A stretch of 64,000 bases of DNA from an uncultured Bacteroidales bacterium. Lineage in GTDB: Bacteria; Bacteroidota; Bacteroidia; Bacteroidales; Muribaculaceae. Made by a program: the position numbers and the translations under genes. The stretch lies in the NCBI GenBank assembly GCA_902762385.1, contig CACWNQ010000003.1, forward strand, positions 124,001-188,000, written 5' to 3'. Below, piece by piece: positions 34,245 to 41,942 of the stretch (its first letter is position 1; the number at the start of each line of letters is the position of its first letter). The notes under the pieces are model-generated. The model was given only the letters and a program-made list of their open reading frames with translations. It had not been told where the DNA came from and made no database searches.

Positions 34245-34769
34245 TTAATGGTCGAAACCGTTTCTTGAAAGTACGCCTTCCTGATAGTAATGCTTAATCT
34301 CTTTCATCTCTGTCACAAGGTCTGCATAGTCAATCAGTTCTTGAGGAGCGTAACGTCCTGTGATGATAATTTCGGTGAATTCATTTCTCTTGTTGAGCAC
34401 GTCAATAACCTCTTGGACAGTCACAAAGCCATAATATATAGCCAGACACAGCTCGTCAAGCACGATAACATCATAGCATTGTGATTCAATTATAGTCTGG
34501 CAGTGGTCAAGTGCGGCCTTTGCTGCAGCCTTGTCATTCTCATCGGGTTCTCGGTCAAGGAAACAACCAAATCCCAGTTGCTCTATCTCAACATGCTTAC
34601 AGAAATTAACTATGCCAGTTTCATTGTATTTCTCATTCTTTATGAACTGACCGATGTAGGCCGTCTTGCCTGCACATAATGCTCTCACCACGATGCCAAA
34701 AGCGGCAGTCGTTTTTCCTTGTCCGTTGCCTGTGTAAATCCTGACATAGGCTTTCTCTGTTTCTTTCAT
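34245..34769 (-). CDS. cobO: Cob(I)alamin/cob(I)yrinic acid a,c-diamide adenosyltransferase, CobO/BtuR type
   Basis: 174 residues. Transfers adenosyl from ATP to Co(I) corrinoids in cobalamin synthesis or salvage. P-loop GNGQGKTTAA at residues 14-23, followed by typical CobO segments (FIKNEKYNETG, DVIVLDELCLAIYYG, EIIITGRYAP). The frame is open further upstream to 34955, but that part is untranslated leader: the Met at 34769 starts the conserved domain and gives normal length. A cobalamin riboswitch lies upstream (35205-35049) with a leader of about 440 nt. It shares a transcript with the DASS transporter 40 bp downstream. Confidence 0.92.
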   Translation of the reverse strand: MKETEKAYVRIYTGNGQGKTTAAFGIVVRALCAGKTAYIGQFIKNEKYNETGIVNFCKHVEIEQLGFGCFLDREPDENDKAAAKAALDHCQTIIESQCYDVIVLDELCLAIYYGFVTVQEVIDVLNKRNEFTEIIITGRYAPQELIDYADLVTEMKEIKHYYQEGVLSRNGFDH

Positions 34770-35048
34770 TTTACTCTTGTTTTTTTCAATGGAAAGGTCA
34801 CACCCAAAAATGCAGTGCAACTTAGATGTGACCAACCATTGAAGTCTAGTTACTATATAATGTGCTGTGTGGCAGAACACAATGACACATCTCACATCCA
34901 AGATTGCTTTGGACGTGGAAACAAAGAAGATGCAGGCGTAAATATCACGCAACAATACACCCCTTGCAAGAATTTAATGGGGATTGATACCGCGTTAGGT
35001 CCTTGTTCTGTCTCTAATCCACGAGAGCCAAAAGCAATATGTCCAACT

Positions 35049-35205
35049 TGGCAGGTCTTCTGACTTATCCCATTGTCGGCACGGCCTTCCCATCAATGAT
35101 GACAGTGACGCTATGTGTGTGACAACTTAAAGGGGAAATACAGCAGCGGGTCTGTTCAGGATTCTCACCTGATTCCCTTTTAATTCACGCTATGTGAAAC
35201 CAAAT
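35049..35205 (-). promoter_or_regulatory. Cobalamin riboswitch upstream of cobO
   Basis: Minus-strand hallmarks in order: GGGAATCAGGTGAGAATCC, CAGACCCGCTGCTGT, the GGGAAGG-CCGTGCCG block and the B12 box AGTCAGAAGACCTGCC (35066-35051). An AT-rich leader with a CTCTCGTGGATTAGAG hairpin near 35010-35030 probably contains the expression platform. Bound cobalamin would be expected to turn the genes off. Confidence 0.93.
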
Positions 35206-35214
35206 TTTCGACTG

Positions 35215-35245
35215 CAAAATTACTACTTTTATTCAAACTATCAAA
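35215..35245 (-). promoter_or_regulatory. Promoter of the cobO riboswitch transcript
   Basis: On the minus strand TTTG (35245-35242), 19-nt spacer, TAATTTTG (35222-35215). Start near 35208, exactly at the riboswitch edge. The 37-nt stretch 35195-35231 is repeated almost exactly at the second riboswitch. Confidence 0.8.
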
Positions 35246-35330
35246 GCTTTTCGGTCTATATTTGAGTTCATATTTGATTATTGCCAAAATTGTATTTTCT
35301 CATTCGTGTCGCATTGCTCACCACGTAACA

Positions 35331-35370
35331 AAAACACCCTGCAATCAAGCACTAAAGTTGGTTGCAGGGT
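35331..35370 (-). terminator. Terminator of the B12-controlled surface-protein operon
   Basis: ACCCTGCAA and TTGCAGGGT form a 9-bp stem; on the minus strand a GTTTTTG run follows. It lies 50 bp past the stop at 35421. Confidence 0.75.
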
Positions 35371-35420
35371 AATAAAATGATATTGTTAAAATGAGCTACA
35401 GTGTTATTTCTCAAATGTGA

Positions 35421-38400
35421 TTAAAACACATGCTTGAACGTTTTTACCGAGCCATCATCATAAGTCACAACAATGATGTTGACACCCTTCATTGGTGTAG
35501 CATTTTGGACGCCAAGAGTGTTGTAATACTGGATATCAACTACACTATCATCGATTACAAGGCTCTTGATAGCAGTCACGCCATCGGTAGTGAAAGAATT
35601 GTCACTTGAAGTGTAAATAACGTTATCATTTTCATCAAGTGCCTTAACACGGTAGGTGTAGGCTGTAGTGCTCTTGAGGCCATCAATGTTGGCAGTGAGA
35701 ATACCGTTCTCGTCGATTGCGGCATCTACAGTAGAGGTTTCTCGACCTTTCTTTGAGTTATCATCTGTCTCAAAATACTCAACGACAAACTTGCTTACGC
35801 TCGCCATGGCGTGCTTAGAGTTGTATTTCTGGAATGTTGCGGGAACGTTCTCCTCTTGTGCATAGGTGAGTTGTGGGTTGAGAACCAAAGTAGCTGAGTT
35901 TGCCGTCACATGAGTTTCTTCATCCTCAACGACATCCATGCCATTTATTTCGAGTTCGCGCAAAGTGCAGTCTTTCCATATGTTGGCTTCCTCATAGGCA
36001 GCTTTTGTGCCATTGAGCACAGTGACATTGGCATAAGCAGTACCACTTTTGGTGCATAGAGCATAACGGCTTGTCAAGTTGAGTGGTTGCTCCATGGTGG
36101 ACCATACCATTACAGAATCGTGATAGTAGAAATTGCTTGTTCCGAGCGAAGTGAGAACAGGTGAAAGAACTACATCAGTAAAGTTTGTGTCATAGGCCAA
36201 AGCACTAGATCCAATGCTAATGAGTTTGTCACCAAAATCAAACGAAGGAAGACTGGTACACTTGTTGAATGCGTTAGCTCCAATGGTCTTGAGTTTTGGT
36301 TCAAAGTCAATGCTGTCCAAAGTGGTGCAACCTGCAAAGAGATAGTTAGGCACATCTTCAAAACGTCCCAATCCAGTCACTTTCTTTAGGTTAGTGCAGT
36401 TTTGGAACACATAAGGCTGCAGCACTTCAACGTTTTCGGGAAACTCTACCTCATCAATTGTGAGGATGCCGCTAAGCGACGACTGTCCGAGATATGTCAA
36501 GTTCTGAGGAAGTGGCAGCACAATGAGGTTAGAGCAGTTGCGGAAAGCGATATCACCAATGGTGTCAATACTTTCAGGAAGATTAAGGTTTACAAGTGCT
36601 TTACATCCATCAAAAGACTGTTTGCCAATCTTAGTGGCTTGCGATGAAATGTGTACTGTCTCTAAGCCTAAGCAGTTCATGAACAACTTGTCTGGAATAA
36701 CAGTAAAACACTCAGGCAGTTGTATCTCAGTGATGGCATTACAAGAAGTGAAAGCACCTTCTCCTATTGATGTCAATGAGTTGGGGAAAATTACGGTCGT
36801 CAAACTGGAACAGCTGTTAAACACATCTTTACCTAAAGTAGTAACACCTTCTGGGATTTCGATCTCGATGATAGCCTTGCAGTTATAGAAAGTGCCTTGT
36901 GGCCACTCAGTAACCGATGCTGGAAGTTCCACATCTTGAAGGACAGAACAACCCTTGAACACCTCAATACCAATAGAATTGACCGTAGAAGGAATGTTGA
37001 TTGATTGAAGACCTGAGCATCCCCAGAAAGCGCAATCAGGTATTGTAGTCACAGCCTCAGGCCAATTGAAAGATGTGAGGGCCTTGTTTACCGCGAAGGC
37101 ATATTTTCCTATCTCGTTAACAGTCTCTGGCAAGTTGATTTGTGGCAATGCTGTCCCGTATAAAGCATACTCACCCACTTTCTCAAGAGCTGTTGGCATT
37201 GTAGCCGATGCGAGCTTAGAGCAATAGTTGAAAGCATAATTTCCAATACGAGTGACACCTTCAGGAATGTCAATAGCCTCAAGAGCCGAGCAAGACATGA
37301 ACAATGAGTCAGGGATTTCGGTCATATTGCTTGGCAATGTCACTGATGTAAGCTTGTTGGCGCTACGGAAAGCCTGTGGTGCAATGCTTGTCACGCTTTG
37401 TGGAATAACGAGCGTAGTGAAGCTACTATTGTTGCAAGAGAAAAATGCATTCTTACCAATGCTTCTCATCATGCCGTCTTCGATGGTGACGCTTGGCAAG
37501 GTGTTGGCTCCATAGAATGCACTGTCGGCAATAGCTACTACCTTGAATATCACATTCTGGTGATTTACAGTTGTTGGTATGTTTATAGCTTCGGTATAGA
37601 AGGCACGGTTGGCGGTCTGTATTGCACTTGCTGTATTGGCTGTAGGAGTTGCATAGGTCACTACAACTTCCTGGCTCTCTGCATCGTTGGCAATAACTTT
37701 GTAATTGACACCCATCTTAGCGAAAATATCGCCCACATAAACTGGAGCGGCAACCTCGTTAAAGTTGATAAAGTCTTTCCACACATTGGCTGCCTTGTAA
37801 ACGTCGATATAACCAGCTGGAACAGTTAGAGTTGCGCTGTTGCAAGTTGCTGCGTCGAACGCCTCATCACCACAAGTTGCCGGGGTGAGGCTCATACTCT
37901 TGACAGCCGTTAAAGGACATCCAGCGAATGCCCCAGCACCAATAGTAGTAACACTGGGGTTGATTTCAAGAGTGGCAATTTGTGATCCATTGAATGCATT
38001 GTCACCAATAGCAGTTATATATTCAGGAACCACAAGACTAGTCATTCCTGTTCCAGCAAAAGCTCCATCAGGAATAGTGCTTATTGCCTCGGGAAGCATG
38101 ATTGAAGTCAGGTTTGAGCAACCATTAAACACATTCTCTCCCATCTTCTTGAGCGATGATGTGTAGGTGACACTATTGATGGCTGAATTTTGGAAAGCAC
38201 TGTTTCCCAAGCTTGTAGCACTCTCTGGAAGCACTACACTAGAGAGCGATGGAGTGTTGGCAAAGGCATTATCATCAACTCCCACCACCTCATAAGTGAT
38301 ATCATCCACTTGGAATGAGGCAGGAATAGTAATGTTGCCTTGATACTCTATGTTACTGCCCTCAAAAGGAGCCGACACCATTACAGTCTTGTGTGCGTCG

Positions 38401-39146
38401 CTCCATCCCTTGAGAGTGTAGCAGATACCGTCAATTATAAACTCTCGCTGAGCGTCATCGGGGATAAGACTTGGAGCACTGACAATGGGTTTCCAGCTAT
38501 AAGAGCCCATGCCTCTGGCAAAATTCCATCCATCACAGCAGCCATCCACAAGTTTACGGCCGCTGGCGCCAGTGCTGGCATACGACCAGCTGGCAGTGAC
38601 CGACGACTTGATATAATAACTCCAGTAACTGCTATACCATCCTGAACCCCAGAAGTCAGTAGCGTCGGCAGCTGAATAGTTGTCGAAGTTATTATAACTT
38701 GTGGTGGTGAAGATGCCATTCTCGTCAGGCTCGATGCGATTGCCATTGAGAATGAGAGCGATATCGCCATTGCCATCAACGTCCCAACCAAAACCTGCGA
38801 TAACCGATCCATAGGAGGTGCCACCCATAGTGAGGAAATACAGGCGAGGATTGTTTGAAACAATAGCATCAATCATGTCAATGCCATAGGCTGTGCCATC
38901 CCATCGGTAGCCAAAAGCCATAGCACTAGTCTCGCCATCAACATTCCACTGAATAACCATCATTGCCTTGTTGGCACCTTCGCCACTCCAGTTCTGGATG
39001 TCATCAAAGGTGAATGTTGAAGCATCGTCGAGCAATTGTGCGGGAGCGCGTTGTATGTCGTTGCGCAAAACGCCCTGCACTTTCACTTGCGCCACGCTAA
39101 AAAGCGACAAGCACAAGAGAGTTGTTAAGAATAAAATTTTTTTCAT
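35421..39146 (-). CDS. BspA-like LRR surface protein in a cobalamin-riboswitch operon
   Basis: 1241 residues. Signal peptide about 1-19. Residues about 40-215 are a domain I cannot name, marked by QNWSGEGANKAMMVIQW, VDGETSAMAFGYRWDG and FGWDVDGNGDIAL. From about 225 to 1060 come LRR_5/BspA-type repeats (units like IPEGVTRIGNYAFNYCSKL). Then a fibronectin-III-like domain (about 1085-1200) and a C-terminal tail YYNTLGVQNATP...VKTFKHVF. The tail is similar to that of the gene upstream and to type IX sorting tails, so surface export is likely. It begins 31 bp after the beta-propeller gene and shares its riboswitch, so it is probably made when B12 is limiting. Confidence 0.83.
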   Translation of the reverse strand: MKKILFLTTLLCLSLFSVAQVKVQGVLRNDIQRAPAQLLDDASTFTFDDIQNWSGEGANKAMMVIQWNVDGETSAMAFGYRWDGTAYGIDMIDAIVSNNPRLYFLTMGGTSYGSVIAGFGWDVDGNGDIALILNGNRIEPDENGIFTTTSYNNFDNYSAADATDFWGSGWYSSYWSYYIKSSVTASWSYASTGASGRKLVDGCCDGWNFARGMGSYSWKPIVSAPSLIPDDAQREFIIDGICYTLKGWSDAHKTVMVSAPFEGSNIEYQGNITIPASFQVDDITYEVVGVDDNAFANTPSLSSVVLPESATSLGNSAFQNSAINSVTYTSSLKKMGENVFNGCSNLTSIMLPEAISTIPDGAFAGTGMTSLVVPEYITAIGDNAFNGSQIATLEINPSVTTIGAGAFAGCPLTAVKSMSLTPATCGDEAFDAATCNSATLTVPAGYIDVYKAANVWKDFINFNEVAAPVYVGDIFAKMGVNYKVIANDAESQEVVVTYATPTANTASAIQTANRAFYTEAINIPTTVNHQNVIFKVVAIADSAFYGANTLPSVTIEDGMMRSIGKNAFFSCNNSSFTTLVIPQSVTSIAPQAFRSANKLTSVTLPSNMTEIPDSLFMSCSALEAIDIPEGVTRIGNYAFNYCSKLASATMPTALEKVGEYALYGTALPQINLPETVNEIGKYAFAVNKALTSFNWPEAVTTIPDCAFWGCSGLQSINIPSTVNSIGIEVFKGCSVLQDVELPASVTEWPQGTFYNCKAIIEIEIPEGVTTLGKDVFNSCSSLTTVIFPNSLTSIGEGAFTSCNAITEIQLPECFTVIPDKLFMNCLGLETVHISSQATKIGKQSFDGCKALVNLNLPESIDTIGDIAFRNCSNLIVLPLPQNLTYLGQSSLSGILTIDEVEFPENVEVLQPYVFQNCTNLKKVTGLGRFEDVPNYLFAGCTTLDSIDFEPKLKTIGANAFNKCTSLPSFDFGDKLISIGSSALAYDTNFTDVVLSPVLTSLGTSNFYYHDSVMVWSTMEQPLNLTSRYALCTKSGTAYANVTVLNGTKAAYEEANIWKDCTLRELEINGMDVVEDEETHVTANSATLVLNPQLTYAQEENVPATFQKYNSKHAMASVSKFVVEYFETDDNSKKGRETSTVDAAIDENGILTANIDGLKSTTAYTYRVKALDENDNVIYTSSDNSFTTDGVTAIKSLVIDDSVVDIQYYNTLGVQNATPMKGVNIIVVTYDDGSVKTFKHVF

Positions 39147-39177
39147 GATGTGAAAAATTAAAAGATGTATAACTCAG

Positions 39178-40434
39178 TTATCTGTAAATTTTTTTTGTTG
39201 AAGTGCGGCTACCATCGCTATAGGTAGTAACTATGGTGTTAAACCCAGAGAATGGAGTGTTGCTTTGAGTGCCATTGAGATTATAGTAAGTAGAAGTTAT
39301 GGCATGACGTTCGGTCTCTAACCTCTCAACAGGTGTTGGGATAGAGCTGTCCTCAGGAAACAGGATCATTGATGAGAACCAGTAACGTCCATTCATGGGT
39401 ATGGTCTTTGTTATATCACCACTCTCGGCATTGATGAAGTTGATGTTGTAATTGGTATTGGAGTAGCCCTTGAATGTCACCGCTATTAGTTCCCCTGTTT
39501 TGGGTTCCAATGCCACACATGGAGCGTACATCTGGTAGCCATTGGTGAAGTTGACAAATTTCTGTGTAAAAGTATCTGTCGACAGGTCATATCGGCTCAG
39601 GTAATTTATCAACGATGCGGCATTATAATACAACGAGCTGCCCTTCACTGCTGGCTTGCTGGGCTGCCACGCACCCCATGTTGCAGAGCAGGACATGGGA
39701 ACAGTTGTTTCTTTTACTATGCCTTCGGAGTTGATTTCGACAAATTTTTCATTGTCAGACTCTGAAGGGACACTCCAACTGGCGCTATTTACAGCAGCGT
39801 AGATTTTGCCATCAGCCTCAAAAACGGTGGCTATATCAGAAATGGAGATGGTGTTTTCAATCTCATCGGTCTCGGCATTGATGACCAGTACACCAGTTCC
39901 CTGCTTAGCAGCAAAAACATAATTGCCATCACAAACCATGTCGCCCACTTGGCCAGAATACGCCCCATTATCACTTGTGGTGCCTTCTATGATCGATGTG
40001 ACCTGCATTTGTTCAATATCAAAAACATAAATGCCTACCGTTGTGCCTATATATCCCTTGGTGGCATTTACACCACAAAAAGCACGACTATCACCACCAC
40101 TGGGATAATCAGCGATGTTGTACTTCACTTTTAAGGTTTTAGCATCGGCAACAATAAATCGGCCTCCAGCCCCGTGATTTTGTTTAGAACAAAAATAGAT
40201 GTTTCCATTGAAAATTTGGGCGAACTCGCAAGTCTCCCCAAGATTGAGCCCTGGATTGGCCTCTTGAAAAACTCGAAGATGCACAGTCTCATCCTCATAG
40301 GAATAAAAGTTCAAACAACTGGGTTGAACGCCATACTGTTCTTCATTTAAAATAAAGAAACCGTTTGTGTAGTCTGTTGACCAAGCTTGAACAGCAAGGC
40401 AAAAGAACGATAAAAAGGTAAAAAACTTTCTCAT
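39178..40434 (-). CDS. BtuG/DUF5074-like beta-propeller protein under cobalamin riboswitch
   Basis: 418 residues. Signal peptide about 1-19, then GFFILNEEQYG and repeated blade-like units (for example YIGTTVGIYVFD, GNYVFAAKQGTGVLVIN) covering about 20-365: a seven-bladed propeller of the DUF5074/YncE kind. BtuG, the very tight B12-binding surface protein of gut Bacteroides, is of this kind; unlike BtuG there is no lipobox Cys here. Instead a C-terminal tail (YYNLNGTQSNTPFSG...TKKIYR) resembles type IX sorting tails. Preceded by a cobalamin riboswitch and a leader of about 490 nt. A role in B12 or cobinamide capture is inference; no btuB gene is in the window. Confidence 0.8.
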   Translation of the reverse strand: MRKFFTFLSFFCLAVQAWSTDYTNGFFILNEEQYGVQPSCLNFYSYEDETVHLRVFQEANPGLNLGETCEFAQIFNGNIYFCSKQNHGAGGRFIVADAKTLKVKYNIADYPSGGDSRAFCGVNATKGYIGTTVGIYVFDIEQMQVTSIIEGTTSDNGAYSGQVGDMVCDGNYVFAAKQGTGVLVINAETDEIENTISISDIATVFEADGKIYAAVNSASWSVPSESDNEKFVEINSEGIVKETTVPMSCSATWGAWQPSKPAVKGSSLYYNAASLINYLSRYDLSTDTFTQKFVNFTNGYQMYAPCVALEPKTGELIAVTFKGYSNTNYNINFINAESGDITKTIPMNGRYWFSSMILFPEDSSIPTPVERLETERHAITSTYYNLNGTQSNTPFSGFNTIVTTYSDGSRTSTKKIYR

Positions 40435-40740
40435 AAAAATCGCTTTATGTTAATAATAAAATGTATTAAATAACATTTTAACGACCCTCATGAAAAAAGC
40501 TTAAGAATGAAGAGGAAAAGGCATGACAAGTAGCCTATCGCTTTACGCTTTACACACTCATAAATCTAATCTGCCGCCTATAAAAGAAGCAACGAAACAA
40601 CACTTCTCCACATAGAAGAAGCATTATTGTCGCACAACCGCGGTGAATTATAATCTGTCAAGTAGCGTGCAAGTGACTATAAAGCACTTGTAACGTGTCT
40701 TTGGCTCTAATCCACGAAAGCCGTCAACGATATCATAAAA

Positions 40741-40920
40741 CTGGCAGGTCTTCTGACTCATCCCATCACTTGCACGGCCTTCCCAAGTTCCTCTCAGATT
40801 GGGGGCTCAGTGGCACTGACGTTGTGCAATGACTTAGCGGGAAACACAGCAGCGGGTCTGTCCAGGATTCTCACCTGATTCCCTTTTAATTCACGCTATG
40901 TGAAACATAGGTGAAACCAA
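40741..40920 (-). promoter_or_regulatory. Cobalamin riboswitch upstream of the beta-propeller/LRR operon
   Basis: Minus-strand hallmarks: GGGAATCAGGTGAGAATCC, CAGACCCGCTGCTGT, a GCCACTGAG block, GGGAAGG-CCGTGCA and the B12 box AGTCAGAAGACCTGCC (40758-40743). A hairpin-capable CTTTCGTGGATTAGAG is shared with the first riboswitch's leader. The ATG is about 300 nt further downstream. Confidence 0.93.
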
Positions 40921-40931
40921 ATTTTCGACTG

Positions 40932-40962
40932 CAAAATTACTACTTTTTTTGTATTCACCAAA
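40932..40962 (-). promoter_or_regulatory. Promoter of the second riboswitch transcript
   Basis: On the minus strand TTTG (40962-40959), 19-nt spacer, TAATTTTG (40939-40932). The surrounding 37 nt match the cobO promoter region, implying duplication of promoter plus riboswitch. Confidence 0.8.
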
Positions 40963-41142
40963 ATTTCCATCTGTTTTTCCACGATTAAACCTATACAGAA
41001 ACGATACAGAAACTATGTGTAAAAACTGCTTCACACATAGAGGCAAGAGACGTTTTCCGCACCTTCACAGTACGATAACCGCCTTTCTATAATAACGTTA
41101 AAATGACTTTTTTGAATTTTGCAAGATGGTGATAGCTGAACA

Positions 41143-41319
41143 CTACTGTTTATTGTCGTTTTTAGCCTCAACGTCTTTATCCTCAGTTTTTACAGACTTT
41201 TCGTCAGTTTCCTCATGATTGGTGTGATGCTCGTGATATGACTTTATGGTTTCTTCGTATTTGGCTTGCTTCTCGAAGAGAAGATTATAATCAGCCTCAT
41301 CATAATTGCGTCGTCTCAT
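41143..41319 (-). CDS. Small highly charged protein
   Basis: 58 residues, starting MRRRNYDEADYNLLFEKQ and rich in Glu, Lys, His and Asp thereafter; no hydrophobic segment. It would be cytoplasmic, helical and partly disordered. The ATG at 41319 is the only sensible start and codon usage looks like that of real genes. No family recognised. It lies between the tRNA-Leu and the second riboswitch, inside the putative island. Confidence 0.6.
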   Translation of the reverse strand: MRRRNYDEADYNLLFEKQAKYEETIKSYHEHHTNHEETDEKSVKTEDKDVEAKNDNKQ

Positions 41320-41440
41320 AATGAAATTTTTTTTTCAATGCAAAATTACACTTTTCTAGGGGAACTTGCAAGAATTTCTACCACTTTTCAAGGGGAACTC
41401 GGATTTTGATTTCTTAAGGAACAACAATAGAAATCATAAA

Positions 41441-41473
41441 TAAAAAAATAACCCATTGTTTACCAATGAGTTA
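41441..41473 (-). terminator. Terminator of tRNA-Leu
   Basis: AACCCATTG and CAATGAGTT form a 9-bp stem with one mismatch; on the minus strand an ATTTTTTTATTT run follows. Confidence 0.75.
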
Positions 41474-41481
41474 TTCAACGG

Positions 41482-41563
41482 TGCGCCTGATAGGACTCGA
41501 ACCTACACAACTTGCGTTACTAGATCCTAAGTCTAGCGCGTCTACCAATTTCGCCACAGGCGC
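41482..41563 (-). tRNA. tRNA-Leu (anticodon TAG)
   Basis: 82 nt, CCA not encoded. Acceptor stem GCGCCTG/CAGGCGC, discriminator A, anticodon stem CTAGA/TCTAG with loop CTTAGGA giving TAG, T-loop GTTCGAGTC. Its last 14 nt are duplicated at 32324-32337, marking it as a likely integration target. Confidence 0.95.
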
Positions 41564-41631
41564 GGGCTTTGAGTGTAGAAAACTCAACAATTCCACTGCA
41601 AGCCAAAGCTCGCTTTTTGAAATTGCGGGTG

Positions 41632-41661
41632 CAAAGTTAGTCATTTTTTTTGAACTGCAAA
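41632..41661 (-). promoter_or_regulatory. Probable promoter of tRNA-Leu
   Basis: On the minus strand TTTG (41661-41658), 18-nt spacer, TAACTTTG (41639-41632), about 70 bp before the tRNA. Confidence 0.45.
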
Positions 41662-41862
41662 ACAATCATCGTCATTTTCTTCGCACATTGAAAAAAATCG
41701 TTTTTTTTTGAAACTTTTACCTCACTTGTTGCGTCTAATGTGTGAAAACCGTTTATTGGAGACAAAAAACGGCAAAAATCTCACTTTTTTCATTAATTAT
41801 GACTACTTTTAGATAAATTAGGCTGCGCATCGGTAATAAAAATGAAAATCTTAGCTTTTCAT

Positions 41863-41893
41863 TTTGTATTTCTCTCGGCTTGCAGTAATTTTG
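41863..41893 (+). promoter_or_regulatory. Promoter of the M13 peptidase gene
   Basis: TTTG (41863-41866), 19-nt spacer, TAATTTTG (41886-41893); transcription start near 41900. This places the Met at 41943, not an earlier in-frame Met at 41901, as the translation start. Confidence 0.75.
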
Positions 41894-41942
41894 CAAATAT
41901 TTGAGTTTAACTAATTTTCAACTTAATTATAAAACAACTATT

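Noticed and set aside
34770..34955. Upstream extension of the cobO frame
   Set aside because: The stretch is riboswitch leader, and CobO proteins begin close to the P-loop.
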